64,000 bases of DNA, taken from assembly GCF_902635505.1 (NCBI RefSeq), contig NC_045429.1, positions 462,847,359 through 462,911,358 of the forward strand, in the 5' to 3' direction. Below, in pieces: positions 20,765 to 33,189 of this stretch. Within the stretch, counting starts at the first letter, position 1. Each line of letters begins with the position of its first letter. The translations under genes and the position numbers were made by a program. The notes under the pieces were generated by a model. That model searched no databases. It saw only the letters and a list, made by a program, of their open reading frames with translations, and was not told the origin of the DNA. The stretch is from Sarcophilus harrisii (lineage: Eukaryota; Chordata; Mammalia; Dasyuromorphia; Dasyuridae).

Positions 20765-23191
20765 GGAATCGCCTCAGAAGGCTCAGACACAAAATGGGCG
20801 GTCCCGGGGCCCCACGGCCGGCTCCTCCCCCAGAGGCGGCCCTTGGCCCTCAGAACCCTGGGACACCGCACAAGCTCCTTCCCTTGAGTCCGGAGGAACT
20901 GCCCAGCAGGCACCAAGGGGGGAGGGGGAACAGCTCCTGTGTCAGTGGGGTTCACTTCTCTCAGTGATGGATGACTGAACGCCTCCCAGGCTCATGTCCC
21001 CTCCAAGCACAAGTGATGACCGGGCTCAGTCCCCACACCCCCTCACCCCCGGCCCGGAGAGCAGCAGAGAGAGCACAGCTGAGACACTAGGGCTCACACC
21101 CTTCCCTCCACGGCATCTCCAGGGCTGGGCCTGTGATTGCTCCGTGAAGGTTCCAGGGGACGGGGATCTCACTCCTTGTAAACTCAGCCCATTTCTTTGT
21201 CCCACCAGTGTGATGATTAAAAGATTCTTCCTTGAATTGAGCCCAAATCTGCCTGCCTGCCAGGTTCCCCGCTGATCTCCGTCTTAATTGCTGGAGCTGC
21301 TGCAAGCAACTCGGCCCCTTCCCACAGAGACCCTGCCCAGATTCAGACTTTCTCTCCCTGGCTCCCCATTGCAGCACACAGTAGGAGCTTCATAAATGCT
21401 TGTTGAGTGATTTATCATGTGTACACACACACACACACACACTCACACACACACACACACACACACACTCACATGCTCCCTATTCCAGGAGCTTCAAAAG
21501 ATCCCAAGAGACTGGAGGAATGGCATCTTTATGAGGCAAGAGCATAGCATCCATCGTCAGCCCCCCCCCCAGCCTTCCCAAGGCGCTCCCCCTTTACAAA
21601 ACCCCAAACAACTGAGAACGCGCCTGTGTCCATTTTCCCATCACTCCTTCCTTGTGGCTGGGACTGCAAAACGGCCCCACTGGAAGCAAGTTGCAGGATG
21701 AGGCACCGACCGTGGCCAGGATCCCCTGGGGTGGGCGGGGTGCAGGGACCAAAGGAGAGTCTCTCTCGCCTCGCCTCGACTTACTCAGCCACATGGCTGA
21801 GCCCACAGAGGGCGAGTCCCCAAGGCTGAAGGAGCGGCTGCCCCAGCTGGGACTGAAAGCTACTTTCTGAGGAGAAACAGCACATCCTCCTGCCAGGTGG
21901 GAAACTACTGAAGCGTGAAGAGTTCCAGCATCTGGCAGGTGTCTGCCCCAACTCTGCCTTAGTCCCGCCGCCTCGGGGAGCCATGGAGGTTCAGGCTTCG
22001 ATGGGGAGGGAAATCGTAGCAAACTGGGGTTTCTTCCATTGGATGTTTTTTGTTCACGACCCGATGTTTATGGAAGCTTGGAGCGGGGGCCAACAGGGGT
22101 CACTTCCTTCTACAGCCCAGGGAAGCTCACCCAGTCACACAGGACGGTGGGGGGGGGGGCGCACTCTGACCCCTGCGGGGCACGTTCCACATAATACGTC
22201 GCCACCTCCCCGCCTCGGCCCAGCTGCTCTCACCACCAAAAACCGCTGAGATGGCCCTCGAGTGACTCACCCGAAAGGAATGGTAGTAGAATGAATGAGT
22301 AAGGGGGTGAATGAACGAGTGAGTGAATGAATGAATGAGTGAGTGAATGAATATAGGACTGGGGATTCTTATGACAGATTCAAGTGCATACCTCCAGCAC
22401 TGTGGGAGTTTCTAAGGCATGTTTGTGTTGGATCTGCTTTGGTTCTATTTGTTATACTTTCTATTTTTCAGTTGATTACGAATTTCTTGTTATGGAAAAA
22501 TCCACTCTGACCCACTCATGTCATTGAACATGCAACAAGCATTGATTAAGCACTTCCTGTGTGCAAGATCCCGGGCTCTGGGCAGAAGCGACTAAGTTGG
22601 GTCCGGCCCGGCCCCCGGGAGCTCACTTCCCCCTGGGACGTCCCTGCGGACTCACGTGCCCAGATTCTCTGCTTTCCCTTCCTGACTAAAGCAATGAGGG
22701 CGGTGGGGAGGTGAACCATTGGCCGCCCCCAAGCAATAATCTATATTTTAAAATAAGATAAAGATGGCGGCTCAGAGGGAGCCATGGCAACCCCAAGGGA
22801 CCTTGGTGGCCTTCAGGAACACCCCACTGGCTCAGCCTGTCCCCCCGCACCCCGGGGAGGCTCAAGCGTCTTGCCTTTTCTTGGCACTCACAAAAGGAGG
22901 GGAGATCTTTCTGTGGGTTCTAGTTGGCAATTGGGCAGGGATCTGGCAGAGCCTGGGTCCTCTAGGCAGGGATTACAAAGAAATGCTTTGAGAAGAGTGA
23001 AGGCGACTCTTGGTCCTGGCAGAAGCTCTCCTGTTTCTAGTCACAAAGCGCATCAAATTTCCTACTAAGTAAGCTACCTAGGGGGCTGGCCGGCTGGGGT
23101 CCTACCAGACCCCAAGCTCTGCTTTGCTGCTTTGCTTAAAACGTCAGCGGGGTCTTGCTCGACCTCCGTGACGGTGGAACTTCTTAGGGTT
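20765..23191. other. Spacer downstream of S100B
   Basis: No gene seen. Holds an AC microsatellite (21,421-21,472), a TGAA/TGAG repeat (about 22,270-22,350) and old repeat fragments near 21,375 and 22,540. The part nearest 23,191 must include the S100B 3' UTR. No canonical AATAAA on - was found, so its end is not fixed. Confidence 0.5.
21421..21472. repeat. (AC)n microsatellite
   Basis: Dinucleotide AC run with two ACTC interruptions. Confidence 0.95.
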
Positions 23192-25885
23192 TCACTCGTG
23201 CTCGAAAAACTCGTGGCACGCAGAGGTGATCACGGCCACAAAAGCCACGAATTCCTGGAAGTCGCATTCGGCGTCCCCGTCCACGTCCAGGGTCTCCATG
23301 ACTTTGTCCACCGTCTCCTGCTCCTTGATCTCCTGAGGGAAACAAGGTTAGCAAAAGCAGAGATCAGCCCCGATCCCACCTCCCTCGCGGAGGAGGGGCC
23401 GCTCGAGTCAGGGATGCCCAGGCCCAGCCCCAGCTCTGCTGCCTTCGAAGCCGTCTCGGGTCTCAGTTTCCTCCACCATAAAGTGAGAGCGGGGGAGCAG
23501 ACGCCCTCGGACGTCCCCGTCAGCGGCAGGTGAATGGCCCTGGAGCTTCTCGGTTTCCTCCCACAAGAGGGGGTTGGAACAAACGGCCTCTGAATCCCTA
23601 TTAGCTGCAGGCCTGACCCGGCAGCCGCGGAACCCCCACCAGAGGGCCAGACGCTGGGCTCTTGTCATCAAGCAGGGCTCTGGCCGACGGCCCCCATAAC
23701 CTCTCCCGTCTAACATAGAACTGCCTTCCCCCGGGGGACTCTGGGAGTCCCTGGGGTCCTACGGGTTCTCCTTCCCCCTCATCCCATCCTCACTCACCTT
23801 TTCCTATGGTTGCACTCTCCCAAACGAGGCTCCGTGACTGAGCGGAGAGAGGGCTAGCCTCAGACCTCACGTCAAGCCTCTGAGCCCCTGGGCTTTCAGA
23901 GTGGAATCCCTCGCCCAGGAGAGGGTGGTCCCACCCCTGGGGGCTCCCTGCCAGATGGCATCATGGGCCCAGCCTAGGTTCCTCAGAGCCTGCACTGATG
24001 CCCGCGCCCACCGCCGACACGAGCCCAGCCCCCACTCCCCGGAGGCCCTGGGAGAGTGCCCCAGCCCGGCCCCTCCTCCTTCTGTCCCCAGCCGCCAGAT
24101 CCTCGTCTGATCTCCCAAGAGCAGTTTCTCTCCATTTATGACCGGCAGCTGGTGGCAGAGGGCACTGAAGGCTGGGTACAAGTCCTGCCTTTGATATTAA
24201 CTTAGCTGTGTCACCTTGGGCAAGCATCTGCCCTCTCTCAACCCATCTCCGCATCTGCAAAATGGGGATAACAGTAGCATCTGCCTCACAGGGACACTCA
24301 GAATCAAAGGGAATCGTGAGAGTGAAGCCCTTGGGAATCTAAAAGTCCGAGAGATAGTATTCTGTCTGTCTACCCCTCTCCATCTATCCCACTAGACTAT
24401 AGGGAGCTCCTTCAATCCCCCTGGACCAGTGAAATGGAGCCAGCAAGTGCCCGGCGGAGCAGGACAGAACCACATGCACCTGGTGGAGCAGGCCGGAGCC
24501 GGCGTGAGCCCATGGAGCAGGCCGGAGCTGGAGCCGTGTCCCTGGTGGAACAGGCCGGAGCCGGCGTGAGCCCATGGAGCAGGCCGGAGCCCCCAACCTC
24601 CTGAACCCGGGGCCGGCTCCACATCGTGCACGCTCCATTGTTCTCCAAATAAATGGGAAGAGTCCTTGTCCATGCATCCTCCCCTTCCCCTGAGTCTGCC
24701 CTCTATGCTTCCACTGCTGGCCCAGGAAACCCGAGTCTGCTGCGGGGGGGACGGAGCCGTCGCAGACCAGACGGCCGGCCTCAGCGGGCACCGAGTGCCC
24801 GGCCATTCGAGGCCCAGGTGGGCAAATGAGAGAGAAAAGCAGCCCCCGTGCTCAGGGGGCTTGTGCTGGTGGGAGGAAGGACGCCTGAAGTCTTTCTGCT
24901 TCCCCAAGCATAATCTGGAAAGAAGCTGTGACTCCCAGGGCCCGGTGACTCCCAGGAGTACTTGCTGCAGTTTCCCTTTGTAGCCCCCCCCCCAGTGGAG
25001 GAGGAAGCCCCCTCCCAGCTTCGGGGGGTGCTCCAGCAGGCTTCCCCACTGCATCAACTGCTCTGGTGGCCGTGTCCCAAGCTCCTCCACAGCTCAGTCT
25101 GTTCTCCCCCCGGAGGTGATCCTGGAGCTGCCCAGGAGACCTCTCAGGCTCAGCCAAATATGGGCCCATCCGCCCCAGCCCCCAGGAAGAGCCCCTCCCC
25201 TTGGTCATGGGTCTGTGCAACAGTCAATGCAAACTCTCTGAAGGGATGGGTGGGGGTGGCGGGGGAGCACTCGTCTCCTCCAGAGCTGGTGAGGATGACT
25301 GAGGCCGGCTAATGAAAGTACCCCAGGGGTGCGGGGGGCATAACCAGGCGCATCTGGGCAGCAGAAAACGGGCCTGAAAGGCTCACAGGGCCCGTGGCAA
25401 AGGGCCAGAGCACCATCCCTCCCACGGTCCCTCCCAAGCTCTCACAGTCCTGTGTTTGGGTTTGTCTCTGGGTTTCCTTTGGAGAGCTGGGCTTAGCGAC
25501 ACAAGCTAGCGGTGAGGCCTTGGGAGAGCACAGAGCCTCAGCTTCCTCATCAGGAAATTGGGCCCAAGAATAGAACCTGGGATAGAGGCTTGGAAAGCCT
25601 CAGGATTTGTGTTCATGCCAGGCACTCCATCCCTGAACAGCTGCAGGAGACCAGCCCCATCTTATGTAGCCCACTGCGTTCCCTGGAGCCTCGCGCGGTT
25701 CCCGCTGGTTCTGGGGGGGGCCAAAGGGCCCGGGAGGTAACACTCACCCCTAAGAAGTGAGAGAGTTCATTATTGATGAGCTCTTTCAGCTCCGACTTCT
25801 TCAGCTTGTGCTTGTCCCCCTCCTTCCCGGAATACTGGTGGAACGTCTCGATGATGGCCAGCATGGCTTTCTCCAGGTCCGACAT
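23192..25885 (-). CDS. S100B: S100 calcium-binding protein B, both coding exons
   Basis: Homodimeric EF-hand calcium and zinc sensor of glia and other cells, both intracellular and secreted (family knowledge). Coding exons on - are 25885-25748 (residues 1-46, [20 protein letters not shown] onward) and 23332-23192 (residues 47-92, ending CHEFFEHE and TGA). The 92 aa equal human S100B, and the splice sites are canonical (donor GTGAGT, acceptor TTTCCCTCAG). The S100-type pseudo-EF-hand is [18 protein letters not shown]. The canonical loop is [12 protein letters not shown]. The two zinc histidines of the first half (H15, H25, counted without Met) and H85/E89 are kept, as is the C-terminal Cys84. 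Two oddities are alanine in place of glycine at loop position 6, and HFLG in place of HFLE at the exon border in the hinge. The non-coding first exon was not located. Confidence 0.96.
24165..24355 (+). repeat. MIR SINE in the S100B intron
   Basis: Contains 'acaagtcctgcctttgatat', 'cttagctgtgtcaccttggg', 'tctgcaaaatggggataaca' and 'tgcctcacagggacactcag', which closely match forward MIR. Confidence 0.85.
24479..24600. repeat. 62-bp tandem duplication
   Basis: A block starting 'tggtggagcaggccggagc' at 24,481 recurs at 24,543 with one or two changes. Lies in the S100B intron. Confidence 0.8.
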
Positions 25886-27189
25886 GGCGAAGATCAGATG
25901 ATCCTGCACACAAGGGGGAGAAAGCGGCCCGTCCCCTCAGGCCCCGCCGGCACCAGACGGCCTTCCTGACCTGCTCCTCGCACGGTCCCGAGCGAGTGTG
26001 ACCACCCCTGGGGGCGACGTGGCCGTCGGTGACCGCTCCGGACCCTCCCAGAGAACCCAAGCCCACCCGGGGGTTGCTCTAGAGCTCACCAGCCCCTGGG
26101 AGTTTCCAGCCATCGTTAGAACTCAGGGCCCAGACCTTTCCCATATGCCCCAAGGGGGTGACAGAAAGAAGGAGCAGGTCTCCCCCGGGCCTTCTCACTG
26201 CACCAATATCCAGGGAATAACCGAATCCTCATGAAAAAGGGAAATGAAAGAAAAGAAAAAGGGAAAATGTCCCAGGCCCCAAAGGAGGGGATCCAAGTCC
26301 TGCCCGTGGGTTCCAAAGATTCGCTGTTTTCCCAGTGAATATTGTCTTCCTTTATGACAGAAACGAAGTTACTCTTCTCAGGGTTAGAATTGAAAGGGGA
26401 AATTCCCCAAAATGTCCCCTTGGGAAACCCCCCCTACCCATCTCTGGAGAGGGGCCCAGATCCCCGCTGCCTCCGCCTGCCTGGGCCCTGCCCCGTTCCC
26501 AGAAGCCCCGAGCGCAGGCCCTGTCCGACAGCCGGGGCCCCAGGAGCTCGGCCATTGGCGCTGGTCTCTGACTTTACCCCAGGGGCCTTTTGGGGGGAGG
26601 GGGACAGTGGTCGCCGAGACTCCTGCTGAGGGGCCTCTGGATCACGGGGAGCTCGCGCCCACAAAGCTCGGCCTGCTTCCTTCACACATTTTGCACTGGA
26701 AAGCTTTGTCTACATTCCCCCCCCCCCCCCTGCTCCTCCCCCCCTCTGCTCCCTTGGAACAAAGAATAAAAGAGAAAAAGGGCAGTTCAGCAAAATTCAC
26801 CACCATCAACTAAGGCTGACACCGTGTGCAACACTCCACACCCGTGATCCCCCCTCCCCCCTCTGCTGTGTCCGGCCGGACCTTGAAGCTTCACGCACAC
26901 GGCTGCAAACAGGTGGCCGCCGGTGGCCGCGGGGGAAGCTCCTGCCTCCTGTCAGTGACAGCTTGGCTCAGCATAAGGACAGAGACTCCCTAAAGCCACT
27001 GAATCCCCCTCAGCTCCATCCCTCCCCAGGCCCAACGGACCGGCCCCACACATCCCACGCAGCCCCTTCTCCGGGTCTTCCTGGACCATAAATGCGAGCC
27101 TAGGAGAGGGGCGGCCGGCCCAGCCCCTGCCCCCCCAGGCCCCGTCTTTCCTGCTCCCAGGGAATACGTGCTCTCCAAATTCAGTCAGA

Positions 27190-27290
27190 GGCAGGGAGCC
27201 TCAGTGGCTGAGAGCTGGACCGCCAGGGTGCTGGGTTCGAATCTAGCGTCAGACACTTCCTAGCTGGCGACACTGGGGAACCACGAGAGC
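27190..27290 (+). mobile_element. tRNA-derived SINE fragment
   Basis: Contains 'cagtggctgagagctggac', 'gctgggttcgaatctagcg' and 'tcagacacttcctagctgg', the head of the marsupial tRNA-SINE with an intact box B (GGTTCGAATC). Confidence 0.65.
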
Positions 27291-28869
27291 CTTGGGCTGC
27301 TGCGGGCTCCCGGGCGGCAGCATCTCAGTAACGTGCGTGAAGCACCTTGGAGACCTTTGGGGCCATGGTCGGCCACGTTCTGAAATACAGGGTCGCTCAG
27401 TCTGGGACGGTGCCCAAAGGGCTCCCACGCTGGGAGCCACCGGGGGCTCCGGGGGCTGATCCCAAAGGGGGAAAGGACCCGCGTGCGACGTTAGTGGCAA
27501 AGAGCTGGGACTGGTGGGTGCCCAGCGGGGGGGGAGGGGGGGAGGCTGGCTAAGTGATGGAGGATATTGGTCCGTAAGGAATATCACAGGGGGATTCAGA
27601 GGCCACAGAGACTGACGGGAGCTGACGCGGGGGAAGCGAGCGGGACCCAGAGAGCACGTGCAGCAACAAGAAGATTGTGTGATGGATCCTGACGGCTTTT
27701 CCCACCATGGGACGCCTCGGGCCGGTCCAGCGACCTTGTGAGGGGGGAGCCCCCGGAGTCCCCTGGGGGGCTGAGCGGAGCCTCGCATTTGCCCCCTTTG
27801 TCTGTTTGCTTGTTTTTTCTTTCTCATTTTTCTTTTGGATCTAATTACTTTTGGGCAGCGCCATCACTGGGGGCATGTTGGGCGTGTGCAGGTTTAACCT
27901 GCACTGGAGCACGTGCTGCCTGAGGAGGGAGAAGGGCGGGAGGGACGTTTGGAGCGCGAGGCTTGGCGAGGGGGAACGTTGGAAACTGTCTTTGCCGGGG
28001 TTTGGGGAAATAAAATGGAAAAAGCCCACGGCAGGGCCGCGATGCACAGAGAAACACGGAAGGAAAGGCCGGGCAGCGGGGAGGCCTCCCCACGGTCCTC
28101 CGCTCCCCAAAGCTTCAACCCAGTTCTTGGCCTGGCGGGCTCTGCAGAGTCAGCCCTCAGAGCCTTATTAGCGGAGTGAACCAGCCAGAGCCCTGCCCGC
28201 CCAGCAGAGGACAGTCCAGTCTCGTTCGCCCCACCCCCACCCCCTGGCCCTGTCCCTCTCTGGCCAGAGCCCTGCCCGCCCAGCCCCGCCCAGCCCGTCC
28301 TGCTGCCCTGCCCTGCCCACATCCCCCTCCAGGCCCAGGGGGTCCGGCCCCTAGACCCCCCCCCCCCACGCAGCCCGTTCTCCGAGTCTTCCCGGACCAC
28401 AAATGCGCGCCTAGAAGAGGGGCTGCCCCCCTGCCCCCCCCAGGCCCTTTTCTCTAGCAAATGTTCCACGGGACCGAAAGGGGCTCTGGCCCCGGGCATG
28501 GGGGGGGGGGGGCACAACCTTTTGCAGCGGCCGCGTTATTTTCCTTCCCCCCGAGGCTGCGGCCGCTGCAGAGGGAGCAGGGACAGTCTCTTCCCGCCCG
28601 TGGGCCAGAGGCTGGACTCCCCCGGGGATGGGGGGGGGGGGCGGAGCGGTCCCGCTCTGCAGCCTGGGCTGCGGCTCCCGCACTGCGGAGGCTCCTGGGC
28701 AGGACCCGGGCCGAGGCGCGAGCCTGGCCCTGAGCCGGGGCCCCGGGAGTGGGGGGGGGGTGGGGGGGGCGTCAGGCCCGGGCAGAGGCGGCGGCCTGGG
28801 ACCCAGGAAAAGGGAGTTCGGACCTGCTTGATCACAGAGCAAGGGGGTGTCTGGGGGGGGGGTGTTTTC

Positions 28870-29450
28870 CTCTATCAGATGGGAGAATGGGAAAGGGACC
28901 TAGGTTTCTAAGTCCTTCTATAAAGAATTTTTCTGGGAGCCTTGTGGGTCTAAAGTTTTAAACTGGAGTGGGCAAGAGGGAAAAGGCCGGAAGTTTAGGA
29001 GGGAGTTGGTTTTGTGGGAGGTGAAAAGAGTTAAGTTTCTAGTTTCGCGGTTTGTGTGGCCTGTCTGGGAGAGGGAGTGGGGAGCCAGTTTGGTGAAAAA
29101 GGAGGTTTGGATAGTTTTGAGTTTGGGGGTTTCTTTGTTTTTGGTTTCTGTTTTGTTTTCGTTTTTTTGGTGGTTTTGTGGTTTTGGTGGTTTTGGGGTT
29201 TCCATTTTGGTTTTCTTTCATTTCAGGGTTTTCCATTTCGTTTACTTGCCTGGATCCTTTGTTCTGGATTGCTGCTTTTTTTGGTTGGTGGAGAGGGTTT
29301 TGAAAATGAGGGTGATAAGAATGAGGGGTTTAAGAGGGGGTTGTTTTTAGTTTTACCTAAAAGGGTGGGGGGGGGGGTGGGGGGAGAGTTGGTGGGAAGA
29401 AAGGGGGTTTTGGGATTGGGGGGTTTAAGATTTTTGGATTAGAGGCCCTG
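28870..29450. other. C-depleted G/T-rich block
   Basis: On + the sequence is strongly poor in C. It has runs such as 'ggtggttttgtggttttgg' and long G tracts, and passes directly into the GGA tract at 29,455. No gene seen. The strong G-over-C skew next to a CpG-rich segment could favour R-loops (inference). Confidence 0.6.
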
Positions 29451-29454
29451 GGGA

Positions 29455-29935
29455 GGGGAAGGGGGGGGGGAAGGAGGGAAAGGAAAGGGGGGGGAGGAAG
29501 GGGGAGGGAGGGAGGGAGGGAGGGGAGGAAAGAAGGGAGGGAGGAAGGAGGGAGGGGGGGAGGGAGGGGAGGGAGGAAGGAGGGGAGGGAAGGGGGGGGA
29601 AGGGGAAGGAAGGAGGGAGGAAGGAAAGGGGAGGGAGGGAAAGGGAGGAAGAAGGAAGAAGGAGGGAGGGAGGGAGGGGGGAGGAAGGAAGGGGAGGGAG
29701 GGAAGGAGGGAAGGAAGGAGGGAGGGAGGGAGGGAGGAAGGGAAGGAAGGAAGGAGGAAAGAAGGAGGAAGGAAGGAAGGAGGAGGGGGGAGGAGGGAGG
29801 GAGGGAGGGAGGAAGGAAGGGAAGGAAGGAAGGAAGGAAGGAAGGAAGGAAGGAAGGAAGGAAGGAAGGAAGGAAGGAAGGAAGGAGGAAGGAAGGAGGA
29901 AGGAAGGATGGAGGGAGGGAGGGAGGGAAGGAAAT
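29455..29935. repeat. GGAA/GGGA purine tract
   Basis: About 480 bp of nearly pure A+G on +, including a clean GGAA run of about 60 bp near 29,825-29,885. The 174-aa ORF on the opposite strand is a S/P/L/F artefact. Confidence 0.95.
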
Positions 29936-29939
29936 CTAG

Positions 29940-30858
29940 TTGACGCAAGCTGCCTGAAAGCACCCCCCGCCCTGGGTCAGCTTTGGGGGGACCCAGTCAG
30001 GAAGGCAGCTCCACACCCCTGTCTTTTAGGCAGAGCCGGAGGGTTGTCATTCTTGGATGGCCTGTCAGGGCCGGGGCGGGTCTTCTCTTCAGTTCCAATC
30101 TGACCAAACGCGGGTCCGTCAGGAAGCCAGCTTGGCCCTGCTTGTGACTCCAGAGCCCCAGACAGACATGTGGGAGCCCAGGGAAGGGAGCACTTCCACC
30201 CCCACTTCCCAATCCGGGTGTGGGCTCGTTAGAGCGCAGCTCCGGAGCAGCCTTTGGCCCATCCTAAGTGCGAGGCCCTGGCTGGTCACCCCTCGGCCAG
30301 CCCGTTTTCTCATCTATAGATGGGGGTCCCGGCAGCGCCCCCCCCCAGGGTTGTCCTTGGGACCATGATCGCATTTCTAAGCTTTTTGCACATCTCCAAC
30401 TGCTCTCTGTTGTTCATTTCAGAAGCAATCGAGGCAGGTTCCCTAGAAGCAGAAGGGGAATGAGGGTGATCTTGGGGAAGAGATCTTTGACGTAGCCCGG
30501 GACGGCCCAGGGGTTTTGGCTTCCCTTCGGGGAAGAGGGGAGATGGGGAGCAGAATCAAAGAGCTGCTCCTAAGGGGCACAGCTCCTTTGGGGAGGAGGA
30601 GAAGGTAAGCAATCTATAGCTTCCCAATTTAATTATTCCTGAATTTTATACATTTAAGGAGTTTATCTTAATGCACAGCCAATGTAAGAATTTTCAAAAT
30701 CATTCTCTTAAATGTTTTTTGCACCTTCTAAATGTCAACCCCTGAGACGAGAGCCCGACATCCCACCCCTAGTTAAGTTTTGGCTAGCTTTGGCTTCTCA
30801 GGCTTGATCTGTGTGTCATACAAGGGCACCAAGAACTCACGAGAAGCCCCGTGCTGTG
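29940..30858. other. Spacer, no gene seen
   Basis: Unique-looking sequence before the first 251-bp repeat. Contains a small MIR-like piece near 30,295 ('cccgttttctcatctatag') and nothing else recognised. Confidence 0.4.
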
Positions 30859-31109
30859 CCAACCAGACCTTCTGGGGGAGGTGGGGCAAAGGTAAGGCAT
30901 GACCTGCTCCAGATCCTGCAAGTTCCAATCGCCTTCCCCCTCCAGGCCATCGGGGACTCCGCACACCAGTAGCTCAAACACCGAGAAAGGTCTGCGCCAA
31001 AATCTGCCATCATTTCCATGGGCAAAGGGCGTAAGGCCCTGCGAGACACCCCCGAGCCCCTTTCTACATGAGAGCTTTCCTGGTGCTTCCAGCTGCCCCA
31101 CTAAGCTCG
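30859..31109. repeat. 251-bp direct repeat, copy 1
   Basis: Aligns without gaps to 33,619-33,869 (constant offset 2,760). I count five substitutions by eye, about 98% identity. Similarity stops abruptly on both sides. It carries a parallel short ORF on - in both copies but no domain I recognise. It could be a recent local duplication or two copies of an unlisted repeat family. Confidence 0.9.
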
Positions 31110-33180
31110 TGCCCGTCAGCATGGATCTCTGTTCCACGCTTACTCTTTCATCCGCACGTGTGCGCGCGTCCTCGCAGCGTCCGTCAGGACCTCTCTGTGC
31201 GCGCCCTCACAGCGTCCGTCAGGACTTTGCGCCCGAAGCTTCTGCATCCCGTGAGTAAGAACTGTTTCCTGCCTTTGCATCCTTAGCCCCACTCCAGGCA
31301 CGGGGCAAATGCTTGCCCGTCTTTCACCAAGGCGCCCGCAAAGATGGCTGCCCGCTAAAGCTGGCGCTCAGGCGGGCCTCCAAGTGAGCAGGTCAGACCC
31401 CCAGGTCCCGGCCTCGGTGGGGCTGATCCCATTGCCTCCCAAAGAGCGGGGACAAGAAGTCTTCTGGGTCCCGACTTTATTTTCCGGGTACCTGTGGGGG
31501 TGGGGGTCTTTCTCCTGGGCCTACCTCCTCATCCCAGAGGTGCAGGGGATCCCAGCAAGAGCATCGGACCCTCTGTGTCTCTCCATGGCAACCAAGCTTT
31601 CCAGTCGGCAAAGTGCCTTTGCTCCCCCCACGGCCGACAGTCGTTTGAAAGACTGGAGCTCAGCCTCCGATCAGAAAACCCAAAGGGCTGGAAGTCCCCA
31701 TCATGAGTCAGGACACACATGGAGCCATTAGCCGGGCCCTGGGCTAATCTGCCCCAGACCAAGGCTGCAGCTTGTGCCCCCCCCCCCAGGGGCGTTCTAG
31801 AAGCCAGTCACAAGATCAAAAATACCGTAATAATGCAGAGGGAGCTGGGGGCCGAGAGGGGCCAGAATCACCATCACAGTCTTAATGAGGGCACGTCTCC
31901 GGGGGGCTTTGAGGTTTCTGAACCGTTGTCGAGAGACTCTCATTTAATTCCCACAACAACCCTGGGAGGGGGTTGCTGTCCCTGGCCTACACGGGGACAC
32001 TGAGGCCGAAGTGAGTGGCTGCATTCGTGTCTGGGCCAGGGCGGACGTGGGGGCTTTCGGCCTCCCACGGCCCAGAGCCGCTGCAGCCCCGGAGCCCGAC
32101 TGGTCCCCGGCCGAGGCCCGCCCTGGCTCTGGCTCTGGCCCTCCCTGGCCACGAGATGACCCGTGAAGCCTTTACCCGGCTCTGCCAGGATCCCGGCTGT
32201 GGGACAGAACAGGGGCACCTGCCCTAGGCTGGCGTGGGGGTCAGTGAGAGCTTTGCGGAACTTGAACTGCTGGAGAAAGGCGGCCATCGCCACGTGCGGG
32301 CCACAGACGAAGGCACTGAGAAAACAGATCTGAGCTTCAGAGCATGTCAGCTTGTTCGGCCCCATTCCTAACAGGCCGGGGGCACCGGCCTCCCTCAGCT
32401 TTGGCACCGGCCTCGGCTACCAGGGGAGGGGGGTCTGCGTGCACCACAAAGCAAAAAATCACCCAGGACCAAAGGATTAAAACGGCAAGAACACAGAATC
32501 CGGTCTCCGAGGTCTGGTTGGGGGAGAGGCCAGGGCTTTCTGAGTTGGGAGGGAGAAAGGGAACCGAGAGATCCCTTGGATCCAGAAAAAGGGTCATAGA
32601 AACAATAACTGACTGGCCGGGACGGGGCAGCTTTCAGCCGAGACGCAGGGGACTGTGAGAAATTGCCTCGGTTCAGTCTTTGGCCTATGACCCCTGGGTT
32701 TGTTTCTTTGGTCGGGGGGCTCCAAGCAGCAGGGAGGGCTGGCCCAGCTTCCCAGCCACGCAGGGATAGTAACAGTGCAGCCAAATTCTCTCCCATCTCC
32801 CCAAAGGAATCGAGTTTTCTCACAGGAAGAAATCGCACTAGACCATAGCGGAACAGAAAGGGGACTGGGCCCCAGGACTGAGGCACGAGATGGAGTCGGG
32901 GCGTTCGCTCACGTCGTCCCACGATTCTCCACTCGCTGCTCCAGTCCCCTCAATTCCAAACGCTCCTGTCTCTCAGGAATATAAAGTTGCATTGTCTCAG
33001 TCCCTTCGCTTTCAGTCCAGCGCAAGTGGAAAAACCCAGAGCAAAGGGACCAAAATAGCAAAAAGCTGGGAAAACAAATCGCAAAAGAGGCTTCGTGTTG
33101 TCGGCCAGTGGCGGGACCGAGACCAAGGAACCACAGGGACTCGTGCCAGGGGGGAAAGGTGTGTCCTGCCTGAATGTCTT
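31110..33180. other. Spacer between the 251-bp repeats
   Basis: No gene recognised. A reverse MIR lies at about 31,905-32,015 ('catttaattcccacaacaac', 'acacggggacactgaggcc'). A short duplicated motif, 'cagcgtccgtcaggac', occurs at about 31,177 and 31,209. Confidence 0.45.
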
Positions 33181-33189
33181 TTCTTCTGA

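Larger units (their letters stand above)
25886..29450. other. Upstream region of S100B, GC-rich, first exon not placed
   Basis: Should contain the S100B promoter and non-coding exon 1, but no TATA box or exon could be fixed. CpG-rich at about 28,200-28,850. Contains a diverged duplication (27,010-27,150 and 28,320-28,450), a tRNA-SINE head at about 27,190-27,290 and several poly-G/poly-C runs. Confidence 0.45.

Noticed and set aside
29439-29963. 174-aa ORF on the reverse strand
   Set aside because: Translation of a GGAA tract.
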